Shown: positions 56,649 to 62,511 of the stretch, piece by piece
Layout: each line of letters starts with the position of its first letter
Numbering within the stretch: the stretch's first letter is position 1
Origin: a virus
Strand: one strand, 5' to 3'
IMG/VR virus record: IMGVR_UViG_3300021093_000047
Location: 1-64,000 of that record
DNA: 64,000 nucleotides
Position numbers and translations under genes: made by a program
Notes under the pieces: generated by a model
Seen by the model: only the letters and a program-made list of their open reading frames with translations
What the model was told of the DNA's origin: nothing
Database searches by the model: none

Positions 56649-56697
56649 TATCAAAAGTTTCTTAGAACGTCAAGAAGACACTCTCAGAAGGGGTACA

Positions 56698-57450
56698 TCA
56701 GATGATTCGAGTCTTCTCGTGACCAACACGAATCTTTGGATCACACCAAATCTCAAATCCTGCTTCCTTCGCATCAAGACAGAAGGAAACATCCTCTCCA
56801 CACATATCTTGAACTTCTCCAGATTCAAATTGTTGCATCTTAGGTGCAAACCAAGGATACTCAAGAGATTCAAAGACACCTTTCTTAATTAATACCCAAC
56901 CAAATCCAGTATAATCAACTGTAAATGGTTTACGACGATTCTGCATCGTCTCTCCAGTTTCATGATTCATCACTCCACCGTTAGTACGGAAGTCTTCTTC
57001 CTCTAACCAGTGTGCAACAGACGTGGTGTGACCATCTTCAGTCATGTACCAACCTGCAGCAATATCTTTGTCCATTGCTACAAGACGATAGAACTTCTCA
57101 GTGTCAAACACAATGTCGTTATCAATCCAGAGTTGATAATCATATTCAAGTTTACCATCCCAAGGTTTCTGTCTGGGTCCTCTGAGAACATTTGCTCCAA
57201 GACACTTGCAACGTGCAAAGTTTACCATGGAACTATAGTCCTGTGAAATCTGAATACTTGCTCCTGCCTGTACCAAATCAAAACACAATTGAACAAATGC
57301 TTTCAGAAAAATATATGAACAACCTCTACCTGGTAAACAAAAAACAATGGACTTTCCTTTTACCATTGCTCTTGCTTCTTCTAAATTAAATTCGTCAACA
57401 ACTTTCTTAGTCGTCGGTGCGTTTGCTTTAATCGTAAATCCTTTTGCCAT
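56698..57450 (-). CDS. GT-A-type glycosyltransferase
   Basis: 250 aa. GKSIVFCLPGRGCSYIFLKAF opens a nucleotide-sugar fold, LWIDNDIVFD (about residues 107-116) supplies the D-x-D metal site, and CGEDVSFCLDAKEAGFEIWCDP near the C-terminus is the E-D-x-x-x-x acceptor/acid-base helix of family-2-like enzymes; GVMNHETGE and a final GHEKTRI follow. It has its own near-consensus sigma70 promoter and a terminator, so it is a single-gene unit probably expressed early. Substrate unknown: host surface sugar or modified DNA base are both possible. Confidence 0.75.
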   Translation of the reverse strand: MAKGFTIKANAPTTKKVVDEFNLEEARAMVKGKSIVFCLPGRGCSYIFLKAFVQLCFDLVQAGASIQISQDYSSMVNFARCKCLGANVLRGPRQKPWDGKLEYDYQLWIDNDIVFDTEKFYRLVAMDKDIAAGWYMTEDGHTTSVAHWLEEEDFRTNGGVMNHETGETMQNRRKPFTVDYTGFGWVLIKKGVFESLEYPWFAPKMQQFESGEVQDMCGEDVSFCLDAKEAGFEIWCDPKIRVGHEKTRII

Positions 57451-57473
57451 AAAAAAATAATTTCGACGTTAAC

Positions 57474-57502
57474 ATTATACCACTACAAATCAATCATTGC
57501 AA
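57474..57502 (-). promoter_or_regulatory. Sigma70-type promoter for the glycosyltransferase
   Basis: On the minus strand TTGCAA - 17 bp - TATAAT, with the -10 ending 23 bp before the ATG at 57450. The -10 is perfect, the -35 matches 4 of 6. Confidence 0.6.
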
Positions 57503-57661
57503 TGGGTCTTCCCTATTATTTAGAATCACTTTGATATCCTCATTATTTCCACCAGAAGTCCACACAAGTCCTCTGACCTGATTTAAAGTCACCTCTAAAT
57601 CTTCTGGATTTACCTTTTCTACAATTGTAACACCATTTACTTCAATATTATACGTATTCAT
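57494..57661 (-). CDS. 55-aa unknown protein
   Basis: MNTYNIEVNGVTIVEKVNP, then EDLEVTLNQVRGLVWTSGGN and DIKVILNNREDPLQ. Beta-strand/helix/strand pattern, no family recognised. It overlaps the end of the previous small gene by 14 bp in another frame, which supports coupling. Its 3' end contains the -35 box of the glycosyltransferase promoter. Confidence 0.6.
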   Translation of the reverse strand: MNTYNIEVNGVTIVEKVNPEDLEVTLNQVRGLVWTSGGNNEDIKVILNNREDPLQ

Positions 57662-57800
57662 CAGAATCTTCTACCTTGAAGAGTAATTCTTCTAATTCTT
57701 CCCTGAGAATCTCATTTGAATTTGCTGTCTTGTCCGTTTCGAGTCGGAATTGTATGCATTCAATCAACAACTCTCTCTCATAGTCTGTAACTTCTAACAT
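57648..57800 (-). CDS. 50-aa acidic unknown protein
   Basis: MLEVTDYERELLIECIQFRL, then a very acidic amphipathic helix (NEILREELEELLFKVEDSDEYV). AGGA sits just before the ATG. The start (MLEVTDYERELLIE) resembles helical proteins that pack as a two-helix bundle. Unknown. Confidence 0.55.
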   Translation of the reverse strand: MLEVTDYERELLIECIQFRLETDKTANSNEILREELEELLFKVEDSDEYV

Positions 57801-57826
57801 ATCCTGTCATATTATTCTTTTTCCAT

Positions 57827-58003
57827 TTATATATCAACCTTTTGAGATTTTTTTGCTGCCCGAAAATTTTTTCTAAGATTTTTCACCATAATTCTCATAA
57901 GTTCTCCGAGGGTCACTCCGATATACTCAAACTCTTCCTTATGGGTGGTTTTCGTACTTAGAGAATTTTTTTTTCTCAAAGACAAATTCAATGGCACAAT
58001 CAT
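57827..58003 (-). CDS. 58-aa basic protein (tentative)
   Basis: An ATG-initiated open frame whose C-terminal half (EYIGVTLGELMRIMVKNLRKNFRAAKKSQK) reads like a basic amphipathic helix. There is no Shine-Dalgarno sequence and the N-terminal third contains an AAAAAAAAA run, so the start is uncertain; the M at codon 36 is an alternative. It is the first open frame after the strong promoter at 58272-58300. Confidence 0.4.
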   Translation of the reverse strand: MIVPLNLSLRKKNSLSTKTTHKEEFEYIGVTLGELMRIMVKNLRKNFRAAKKSQKVDI

Positions 58004-58098
58004 ACTTTTATAGATTAGGGTAGTTATGCGTTTTTATTTTTAGGGGGGCATCGGTTCTTAATACTTTATACCATCAATCGCAATATACTGTCTATAAG

Positions 58099-58440
58099 AA
58101 TTAAACAACACTGTTTAATTATAATAAACGAACAATAACGAATAATAATAAAACTATACTGGATATAAAGAATAATAAACTATTACGGGGGTATAAGTAT
58201 ACCGAATCGGGCAGATATAACGAATTAAGTAACACTGAGGAATTAGAATAATAAACTATACCCCAGGTATCATAATACTCGAAGACGGCACAGTTGTCAA
58301 CAGATAAGGACAAAACATAAGGCACTATACAACACTGTGTGATTGTTATAAGAAACTGTATCCCAGGTATGATACCTGTGGAAAACTCTTATACTTTTTC
58401 CACAACCCTGTGGAAAAAGTATTGTGGAAACTGTGGAAAA
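58099..58440. other. Candidate replication origin: AT-rich repeats, dyads and DnaA-box-like cluster
   Basis: No gene is visible here. From left to right: a hairpin with 9-bp arms (AATTAAACA/TGTTTAATT, 58099-58120); a 14-bp direct repeat GAATAATAAACTAT at 58170 and 58246; the dyad GGTATA-AG-TATACC (58190-58203); the 15-bp palindrome CAGGTAT-G-ATACCTG (58364-58378). Then come four exact copies of TTTTCCACA or its complement (58377-58385, 58396-58404, 58409-58417, 58432-58440) and one 8/9 copy (58423-58431). Two of the copies form an 11-bp-arm hairpin (58394-58419). TTTTCCACA differs by one base from the E. coli DnaA box and, as I recall, is the form described for cyanobacterial origins. Confidence 0.5.
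58272..58300 (-). promoter_or_regulatory. Strong sigma70-type promoter
   Basis: Minus strand: TTGACA - 17 bp - TATTAT, i.e. a perfect -35, optimal spacing and 5 of 6 in the -10. It points at the small genes 58003-57494. A leader of ~260 nt would precede the first open frame and contain the 58099-58120 hairpin. Confidence 0.7.
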
Positions 58441-58537
58441 CTTTATATCAACCCCTGTGCAATTCTTATAAGCATTAGGTGTTTATAACGAATTCCCTCT
58501 CCTCCCGCCCTATAAATCTAGCACGAACTGCATAAGA

Positions 58538-58662
58538 CTCATAAGACGAATGGACAGTTCTCAGAGTGTCCTTGGACGAATGAAACGCATAAGTCTTTTG
58601 AGTCTCATGGACGAACAAATAAAAATCCTCCGAGTCTCATAAGACGTATGAGTTCTCAGAGT
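58538..58662. repeat. Noncoding direct-repeat block
   Basis: CTCATAAGACG(A/T)ATG at 58538 and 58636, and AGTTCTCAGAGT at 58556 and 58651, i.e. a composite unit repeated at 95-98 bp. Variants (GCATAAGACT, GCATAAGTCT, GGACGAA twice) fill the space between. A 12-bp palindrome GTATTATAATAC follows at 58671-58682. No open frame fits. Confidence 0.6.
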
Positions 58663-58758
58663 CTTATTAAGTATTATAATACACGAAACCCCTTGACATA
58701 ACTGTAAAGTTGTGCTGGGGAATTATCGTGTGCCAGTTTTTGGAGTGTCTTATAGTGC

Positions 58759-58787
58759 TTGACTTTTCTGAGGTTTTATGATACAAT
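58759..58787 (+). promoter_or_regulatory. Plus-strand sigma70-type promoter
   Basis: TTGACT - 17 bp - TACAAT on the plus strand (5/6 and 5/6). It is the only convincing plus-strand signal in a window whose genes are all on the minus strand. Downstream are three GATT(T)AGAGA repeats (58814-58825, 58837-58846, 58848-58859) and no open frame, so the product would be a noncoding or antisense RNA. Confidence 0.5.
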
Positions 58788-58981
58788 GCACGCTTAGACG
58801 GCAATAACTAGAAGGATTTAGAGAGTATAAGAACAGGGATTAGAGACCGATTAGAGAGGCATACAATAAGGAGAGAAAGGGTATTTATAACACTTTTCAA
58901 CCTCTTATTCTAATCAACACAAAACACAAACATATGTTTTTTAATACATTTTTTTTAATTATCTCTTATTACACAATCACA

Positions 58982-59005
58982 TAAAAAAAGATAATTATCT
59001 CTTAT
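58982..59005 (-). terminator. Likely terminator of the nine-gene operon
   Basis: Minus strand AAGAGAT-AATT-ATCTTTT (7 pairs, one G-U) runs into a T tract, about 35 bp past the stop at 59040. The stem is A/T-rich, hence moderate confidence. The surrounding TAATTATCTCTTATT occurs twice (58956 and 58992). Confidence 0.45.
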
Positions 59006-59039
59006 TCTTACTGATTCATCTCTTGTTTCTTGAATTGTA

Positions 59040-59336
59040 TTAGTAAGAAGCAGCTTCGAGTGTAATGTTTTCTTTTCTTGAGAGTTGATCGACTTGATAA
59101 GAGATTTCTTCATTCATACAATTATACACAGTCTCATAGATTACATCATAACAATCTAAATTAGAAAGAACTTCCTCTGCAAGTTCATCATTGTATGGAT
59201 AAACAATTTCATTTGTAACTGGGTCATAATGCTCTAATTCTTTTACATCTTGTTTTGTATAAAGAAGAGAAAAGACCGTATCATTCGGATTCATCTTTTC
59301 CAGTTGATGAATAACGTCTTTGACTGTTTGTTTCAT
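59040..59336 (-). CDS. 98-aa unknown protein
   Basis: MKQTVKDVIHQLEKMNPNDTVFSLLYTKQDV, then acidic and tyrosine-rich (DELAEEVLSNLDCYDVIYETVYNCMNEEI) and ending LSRKENITLEAASY. Soluble and mostly helical. It is the last gene of the nine-gene operon and overlaps the previous gene by 4 bp. No family recognised; the acidic composition is like that of phage-encoded inhibitors, which is only a suggestion. Confidence 0.7.
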   Translation of the reverse strand: MKQTVKDVIHQLEKMNPNDTVFSLLYTKQDVKELEHYDPVTNEIVYPYNDELAEEVLSNLDCYDVIYETVYNCMNEEISYQVDQLSRKENITLEAASY

Positions 59337-59527
59337 TTGTTTAGGGCAATCAGTTCTTGATGAATAGTAAGTACATCATATTCATCATCTACTTCGTTTA
59401 GATCAACAGGTGCAAATTCAGAAAGATTTACAGTGTTGTCTGCGTAGATAGGAGCATAATACAACTCTTGAGAATCAGTGTCAAGAGTGAAAATGCAACC
59501 GTAATCTTCTTTGCGAATGAGAATCAT
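59333..59527 (-). CDS. 64-aa unknown protein
   Basis: MILIRKEDYGCIFTLDTDSQELYYAPIYADN ... ending EYDVLTIHQELIALNK. Beta-hairpin start and acidic middle. Overlaps both neighbours by 4 bp (ATGA junctions). A near-perfect promoter sequence lies inside the coding region (59456-59484). Function unknown. Confidence 0.7.
   Translation of the reverse strand: MILIRKEDYGCIFTLDTDSQELYYAPIYADNTVNLSEFAPVDLNEVDDEYDVLTIHQELIALNK
59456..59484 (-). promoter_or_regulatory. Intragenic sigma70-like promoter
   Basis: Minus strand TTGACA - 17 bp - TATTAT within codons for LDTDSQELYYAP. It has the same quality as the promoter at 58272-58300. If active it would express the 98-aa gene separately. Confidence 0.4.
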
Positions 59528-59607
59528 TTGAAGGAATTAAGAATAATCAGAAGTTCGTTACCGTCGATTGCTCTAGACAGCAATTCGATTTTAGTTTTCT
59601 TTTTCAT
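59524..59607 (-). CDS. 27-aa micro-protein
   Basis: MKKKTKIELLSRAIDGNELLIILNSFK. It starts in a TGATG junction with the previous gene and ends in an ATGA junction with the next, so it fits exactly between two coupled genes. A lysine-rich start and one amphipathic helix. It may serve only to keep ribosomes moving, or be functional. Confidence 0.5.
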   Translation of the reverse strand: MKKKTKIELLSRAIDGNELLIILNSFK

Positions 59608-59747
59608 CAGTTGGACATTACTTTGTTGAACAGAGAATCATAAGCATCTTCATTCATCCAATCAGGAATGTCTCCATCAATGAATTGAAGAACAGATTGA
59701 AGAACTTCTAATTCTTCAGGAGTGAATCGGAAAATCATTTCTTCCAT
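59607..59747 (-). CDS. 46-aa acidic unknown protein
   Basis: MEEMIFRFTPEELEVLQSVLQFIDGDIPDWMNEDAYDSLFNKVMSN in outline: an acidic helix-loop-helix. It begins inside the last codons of the membrane micro-protein and ends in TGATG. No family recognised. Confidence 0.6.
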   Translation of the reverse strand: MEEMIFRFTPEELEVLQSVLQFIDGDIPDWMNEDAYDSLFNKVMSN

Positions 59748-59854
59748 TTGATTTCTTGTGCTTTGAAATACTTGTATTCTCGAATAAAAACTTTAATTGC
59801 CCAGATTGCAGTTGCAGTCTTACCAATTAAAAGTATCCAACCAACTGTTACCAT
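59735..59854 (-). CDS. 39-aa single-pass membrane micro-protein
   Basis: MVTVGWILLIGKTATAIWAIKVF forms one hydrophobic helix (residues ~3-23) followed by a short basic, aromatic tail (IREYKYFKAQEIKWKK), as expected for a membrane peptide with a cytoplasmic positive end. It overlaps the next gene by 13 bp. It could act on the host membrane; inference only. Confidence 0.55.
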   Translation of the reverse strand: MVTVGWILLIGKTATAIWAIKVFIREYKYFKAQEIKWKK

Positions 59855-59855
59855 T

Positions 59856-60017
59856 TTAGTTACTCACTTGACGTTGATTCAATCGAGCAGGAGATCCACA
59901 AGAACGGTAAAACTCTACCATTCTTTCTGCTTCCTCAAGAGTGTTAAAATATTGACTTCTCCACTCACAATCATTGTAAGGAATTTGATAAGAAACTTCA
60001 AACATTTGTTTAGACAT
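59856..60017 (-). CDS. 53-aa protein, paralogue of its upstream neighbour
   Basis: MSKQMFEVSYQIPYNDCEWRSQYF, then TLEEAERMVEFYRSCGSPARLNQ. From MFEVSY onward it aligns with the preceding gene product (MYQISFQVPY...WRTRFYDTLQEAEDAVEFYNS), so the start could also be the ATG at 60005. The overlap ATGTCTAA with the upstream stop favours 60017. Small alpha/beta protein, function unknown. Confidence 0.65.
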   Translation of the reverse strand: MSKQMFEVSYQIPYNDCEWRSQYFNTLEEAERMVEFYRSCGSPARLNQRQVSN

Positions 60018-60156
60018 TTTGAGTGTTGATAACTTGAGCAGGAAAACCAATAAAAGAATTATAAAACTCTACGGCATCTTCTGCTTCTTGAAGTGTATCA
60101 TAGAATCGAGTTCTCCACTCATTTGTATATGGAACTTGAAAAGAGATTTGATACAT
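60010..60156 (-). CDS. 48-aa protein, paralogue of its downstream neighbour
   Basis: MYQISFQVPYTNEWRTRFYDTLQEAEDAVEFYNSF in outline, with a strand-strand-helix pattern (Q-x-P-Y, W-R-x-x-(F/Y), T-L-x-E-A-E) shared with the next gene, indicating a tandem duplication. It begins 1 nt after the previous stop. Too short for the usual length cut-off but strongly supported by the paralogy. Confidence 0.7.
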   Translation of the reverse strand: MYQISFQVPYTNEWRTRFYDTLQEAEDAVEFYNSFIGFPAQVINTQNV

Positions 60157-60157
60157 T

Positions 60158-60322
60158 TCAGGCATTGATCAGAGTTTGCAGTTGATTGAAATCTTTACAT
60201 TGTGCTGCTTGAATTGCTTTGGTGATGGAATAAGTCACAAAACCACAACGTTCAGTCTTGGTTTCACACACAGCATAAACAGGTTGTTTCGTCTGAATGT
60301 CGAAAACAGTCTTAATCAGCAT
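60158..60322 (-). CDS. 54-aa unknown protein
   Basis: MLIKTVFDIQTKQPVYAVCETKTERCGF ... then a helix SITKAIQAAQCKDFNQLQTL. Three cysteines. Second gene of the operon that begins at the 60573-60665 module. No family recognised. Confidence 0.6.
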   Translation of the reverse strand: MLIKTVFDIQTKQPVYAVCETKTERCGFVTYSITKAIQAAQCKDFNQLQTLINA

Positions 60323-60355
60323 TGGTTGTTTGTTTATGTGGGACAGATGAAAGAT

Positions 60356-60529
60356 TTAGATGCGAGCAAGAGCATCTTTCTTTTGCTTCGGATTGGAAAC
60401 TTTCTTCACCCAAGAAGATTTACGATGCGATTGAATCTGCGAAGGAAGTTTTTGCTTACCCTGAACTTCATCAATCAGTTGAATGAAGTGAATGAAGAAT
60501 TGCTTTTCCATCCGTTGTGCAGCAGTCAT
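60356..60529 (-). CDS. 57-aa basic unknown protein
   Basis: MTAAQRMEKQFFIHFIQLIDE, then a lysine/serine-rich tail (QIQSHRKSSWVKKVSNPKQKK). First gene after the 60573-60665 promoter module. The bases around the start (AATCAAGATGACTGCTG) recur at the first gene after the third module (62998), so start region and promoter were probably duplicated together. No Shine-Dalgarno. Confidence 0.6.
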   Translation of the reverse strand: MTAAQRMEKQFFIHFIQLIDEVQGKQKLPSQIQSHRKSSWVKKVSNPKQKKDALARI

Positions 60530-60572
60530 CTTGATTCAAATAAAGAATTAGACTTAGGTGGGACAGTGCGAC

Positions 60573-60665
60573 CTGCTCCCTCCACCCTCTTAATATAGCA
60601 CCTTTTGGGGTCTGTGCTCTTTTAGTGTGCCACTAGAACAAGTGGCACATCGCATAGTTGGACTC
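60573..60665 (-). promoter_or_regulatory. 93-bp promoter module, copy 1
   Basis: Minus-strand order: GAGTCCAACTATGCGA, inverted repeat TGTGCCACT-TGTTCT-AGTGGCACA (60626-60649), CTAAAAGAGCAC, 16 variable bases, TATATT (60592-60597), then AAGAGGGTGGAGGGAGCAG. It heads the nine-gene operon 60529-59040. Distances are identical in all three copies. Confidence 0.65.
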
Positions 60666-60689
60666 ACATGAGTTGATGCTACCTTTGAA

Positions 60690-60974
60690 TCAAAGGTGAG
60701 AGAGAACTTTCATCATTGCAGAAACTTCTGCTTTTGTATTCCAACCCATTACATCTTCTGTCATATTACCATTCGGTCGGAAGATTGCAACCTCATAAGT
60801 ATTCTCATTGATATTACCATACAAACCACAGTTCGGAGGACCAGCAACAACAGAAATACTCCAATCATTCTCAAACTTATGTCGTGCAGCAATCGCACCA
60901 GAAATACCATTCAGATGCGGTTGAAATTGAAGAAGGTCAAACATTGTATCAAACAAGTTGTTGGGACAGTGCAT
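60690..60974 (-). CDS. 94-aa unknown protein
   Basis: From the ATG at 60974 (an upstream TTG is also in frame): MHCPNNLFDTMFDLLQFQPHL, then GAIAARHKFENDWSISVVAGPPNCGLYG, NTYEVAIFRPNG and a C-terminal helix. A compact alpha/beta fold is likely. The last codons and stop lie in a perfect dyad (ACCTTTG-AAT-CAAAGGT). Overlaps the previous gene by 26 bp. Function unknown. Confidence 0.65.
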   Translation of the reverse strand: MHCPNNLFDTMFDLLQFQPHLNGISGAIAARHKFENDWSISVVAGPPNCGLYGNINENTYEVAIFRPNGNMTEDVMGWNTKAEVSAMMKVLSHL

Positions 60975-61281
60975 ACTTAACAATCTCAGTGCGATTGTCT
61001 TTATATTGAATCAGCAAATCAATAATTGGTTTGTAATCATTTGGGTCTTGAATTTCTGGGTCACACTCATCATCGGCAAGTGCAGTAAAAATAGTTGCAA
61101 TTTCAAAGTCCGACTCAAACAAATGCTCCCGATGCTCGTCAATTAGTAGATAATCTTCAATAGCATTAGAACTCAGTTTCAGTGGAATGTCAGGACCAAT
61201 CAAACCAAGAGTTGCAAGTCGTTCCAATGCACCAACAACCCACATTACTTTACACTCACCAACAGACATTTGTGCGTTCAT
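60949..61281 (-). CDS. 110-aa unknown protein
   Basis: Start at the ATG at 61281 (MNAQMSVGECKVMWVVGALERLATLG); the frame extends to a TTG 15 bp upstream and another ATG lies 12 bp downstream. Helical, acidic in the middle (ALADDECDPEIQDPNDYKPII), ending KYALSQQLV. No family recognised. Second gene of the operon that starts with the DUF2786 gene. Confidence 0.65.
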   Translation of the reverse strand: MNAQMSVGECKVMWVVGALERLATLGLIGPDIPLKLSSNAIEDYLLIDEHREHLFESDFEIATIFTALADDECDPEIQDPNDYKPIIDLLIQYKDNRTEIVKYALSQQLV

Positions 61282-61322
61282 TGTATCAAGAATCAAAGGG
61301 GAAAAAAGAAAGGGTGTTTAAC

Positions 61323-61997
61323 TCACACCCCACAGAGTTGTTTAGTCACAGAACCAGATGCTTGACGGTTCAAAGAAACACCAGCACCAACATTGGAACC
61401 AGCATAAGCACCAGCACCGTTAGCACCATTCATCTTCTTTGCACGTCCAAATCGCATCGTGGAGAGTTTGCTCTTCACTGCATCAGCATCATCATGCACT
61501 CGACCTTCTGCTTCTTTCATTTCACGCAGACGTTCTGCAACCTTATCAGCAAATGCTTTACGGAAGTTCAATTTGAAACTGCGGGAAACAGTTTTACCAG
61601 TCAAATCTGCCATAACTTTTTCTGCTTTATGTGCAACATCTGCCTCTTTCTCCATCACCTGCACCAGGTAATCATAATAGAGACGCACTTGGATTTGTTG
61701 TGCTTCACTACCAATCACTTGCAGAGACTTAGTATCACCATTCTTCAGGTATGCCATTGCATCATAGAACTTTGCAATCGCATTAGCAATCGTAGTCAGA
61801 GCAACATTAGTTTTCTTGAAAGAGATAAAAGACTCATCAAGAACTTGAGTTTCAGTTGCTTCAGAGATTGTTACACCATACTGCTTGCACAGTTTATCAA
61901 TCATCTTAGCAGCAGCATCTGCTTCACCCTCAAAAGAAGTTCCATTCTGAAGTTTCAGGATGGATTGAATCTTTGCGATGACTTGCTGACGATCCAT
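61323..61997 (-). CDS. DUF2786-like protein
   Basis: 224 aa from the ATG at 61997. The N-terminal ~45 residues (RQQVIAKIQSILKL ... EADAAAKMIDKLCKQYGV) match DUF2786: a helix with KIxxILxLA-type spacing, then an E-A-x-x-A-x-x-x-A/I motif and K-Y-G-V/I. The rest is a long helical domain (YYDYLVQVMEKEADVAHKAEKV ... NFRKAFADKVAERLREMKEAEGRVHDD) and a glycine/alanine-rich, basic tail (KKMNGANGAGAYAGSNVGAG). DUF2786 proteins occur in phages and bacteria without known biochemistry; a DNA- or ribosome-related role has not been shown. First gene after module copy 2. Confidence 0.8.
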   Translation of the reverse strand: MDRQQVIAKIQSILKLQNGTSFEGEADAAAKMIDKLCKQYGVTISEATETQVLDESFISFKKTNVALTTIANAIAKFYDAMAYLKNGDTKSLQVIGSEAQQIQVRLYYDYLVQVMEKEADVAHKAEKVMADLTGKTVSRSFKLNFRKAFADKVAERLREMKEAEGRVHDDADAVKSKLSTMRFGRAKKMNGANGAGAYAGSNVGAGVSLNRQASGSVTKQLCGV

Positions 61998-62027
61998 AAT
62001 CAAATAAAGAATGGGACTCGGGTGGGA

Positions 62028-62120
62028 CTGCTCCCTCCACCCTCTTAATCTACCAGAAAAAAGTTCCAGTGCTCTTTTAGTGTGCCACTAGAACAAGTGG
62101 CACGTCTCAACACTGGACTC
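62028..62120 (-). promoter_or_regulatory. 93-bp promoter module, copy 2
   Basis: Same arrangement: GAGTCC, inverted repeat GTGCCACT-TGTTCT-AGTGGCAC (62082-62103), CTAAAAGAGCAC, 16 variable bases, TAGATT (62047-62052), AAGAGGGTGGAGGGAGCAG. It heads the DUF2786 operon. The flank between GAGTCC and the inverted repeat differs from copies 1 and 3, while the hairpin and leader are identical to copy 1. Confidence 0.65.
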
Positions 62121-62232
62121 ACCGAGTTGTGCTGATAATGTCAGCAACAGTGTAAAGAGTATTTGCAGTTAGGTTTCTCACACTAGGAGAGAAAATAAAT
62201 GCAACTGCAAAGATGAGAATTATAGTTTTCAT
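62119..62232 (-). CDS. 37-aa exported or membrane micro-protein
   Basis: MKTIILIFAVAFIFSPSV then RNLTANTLYTVADIISTTR: a lysine, a ~13-residue hydrophobic core and small residues, the shape of a signal peptide or a short membrane anchor. Its stop codon lies in the first bases of promoter module 2. No Shine-Dalgarno sequence is seen, so existence rests on composition and position. Confidence 0.45.
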   Translation of the reverse strand: MKTIILIFAVAFIFSPSVRNLTANTLYTVADIISTTR

Positions 62233-62261
62233 CTTATTTGGTGCCTTAAATGTTAATGTCT

Positions 62262-62483
62262 TCACTTATCAATCAGTTCGGTACGACCCTCATCCATCAA
62301 ATCACCGAAAGCATACATCACATCTTTCTCAATGCGAGCAAGATTATCTAAAGTCCAGTTATCCCAAATCTCATCATCACCATCATACAACTCTTCAATC
62401 CAATAGTGAAAGCAATTCACATCCCAGTTATACAGATTATTGAGTGCTTCACAGATAGCATCAGACAGTTCTGCTTGAGTCAT
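62262..62483 (-). CDS. 73-aa acidic unknown protein
   Basis: MTQAELSDAICEALNNLYNWDVNCFHYWIEELYDGDDEIWDNWTLDN in outline, then IEKDVMYAFGDLMDEGRTELIDK. Highly acidic, many tryptophans and tyrosines; a DNA-mimic-like composition, which is only a remark. No family recognised. Confidence 0.65.
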   Translation of the reverse strand: MTQAELSDAICEALNNLYNWDVNCFHYWIEELYDGDDEIWDNWTLDNLARIEKDVMYAFGDLMDEGRTELIDK

Positions 62484-62511
62484 TGTTTTACTTTAGTTGT
62501 GATGGAAAAAA

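Noticed and set aside
58681-58730. TTGACA at 58693 as a second plus-strand promoter
   Set aside because: No acceptable -10 hexamer at 16-18 bp.
60176-60598. 140-codon plus-strand open frame
   Set aside because: It spans two real minus-strand micro-genes and the leader of module 1; no start signal and an unprotein-like translation.
61182-62048. 288-codon plus-strand open frame
   Set aside because: It lies opposite the well-formed DUF2786 gene and promoter module 2, has a low-complexity, cysteine/histidine/serine-rich translation and no ribosome-binding site; it is a shadow of the minus-strand gene.
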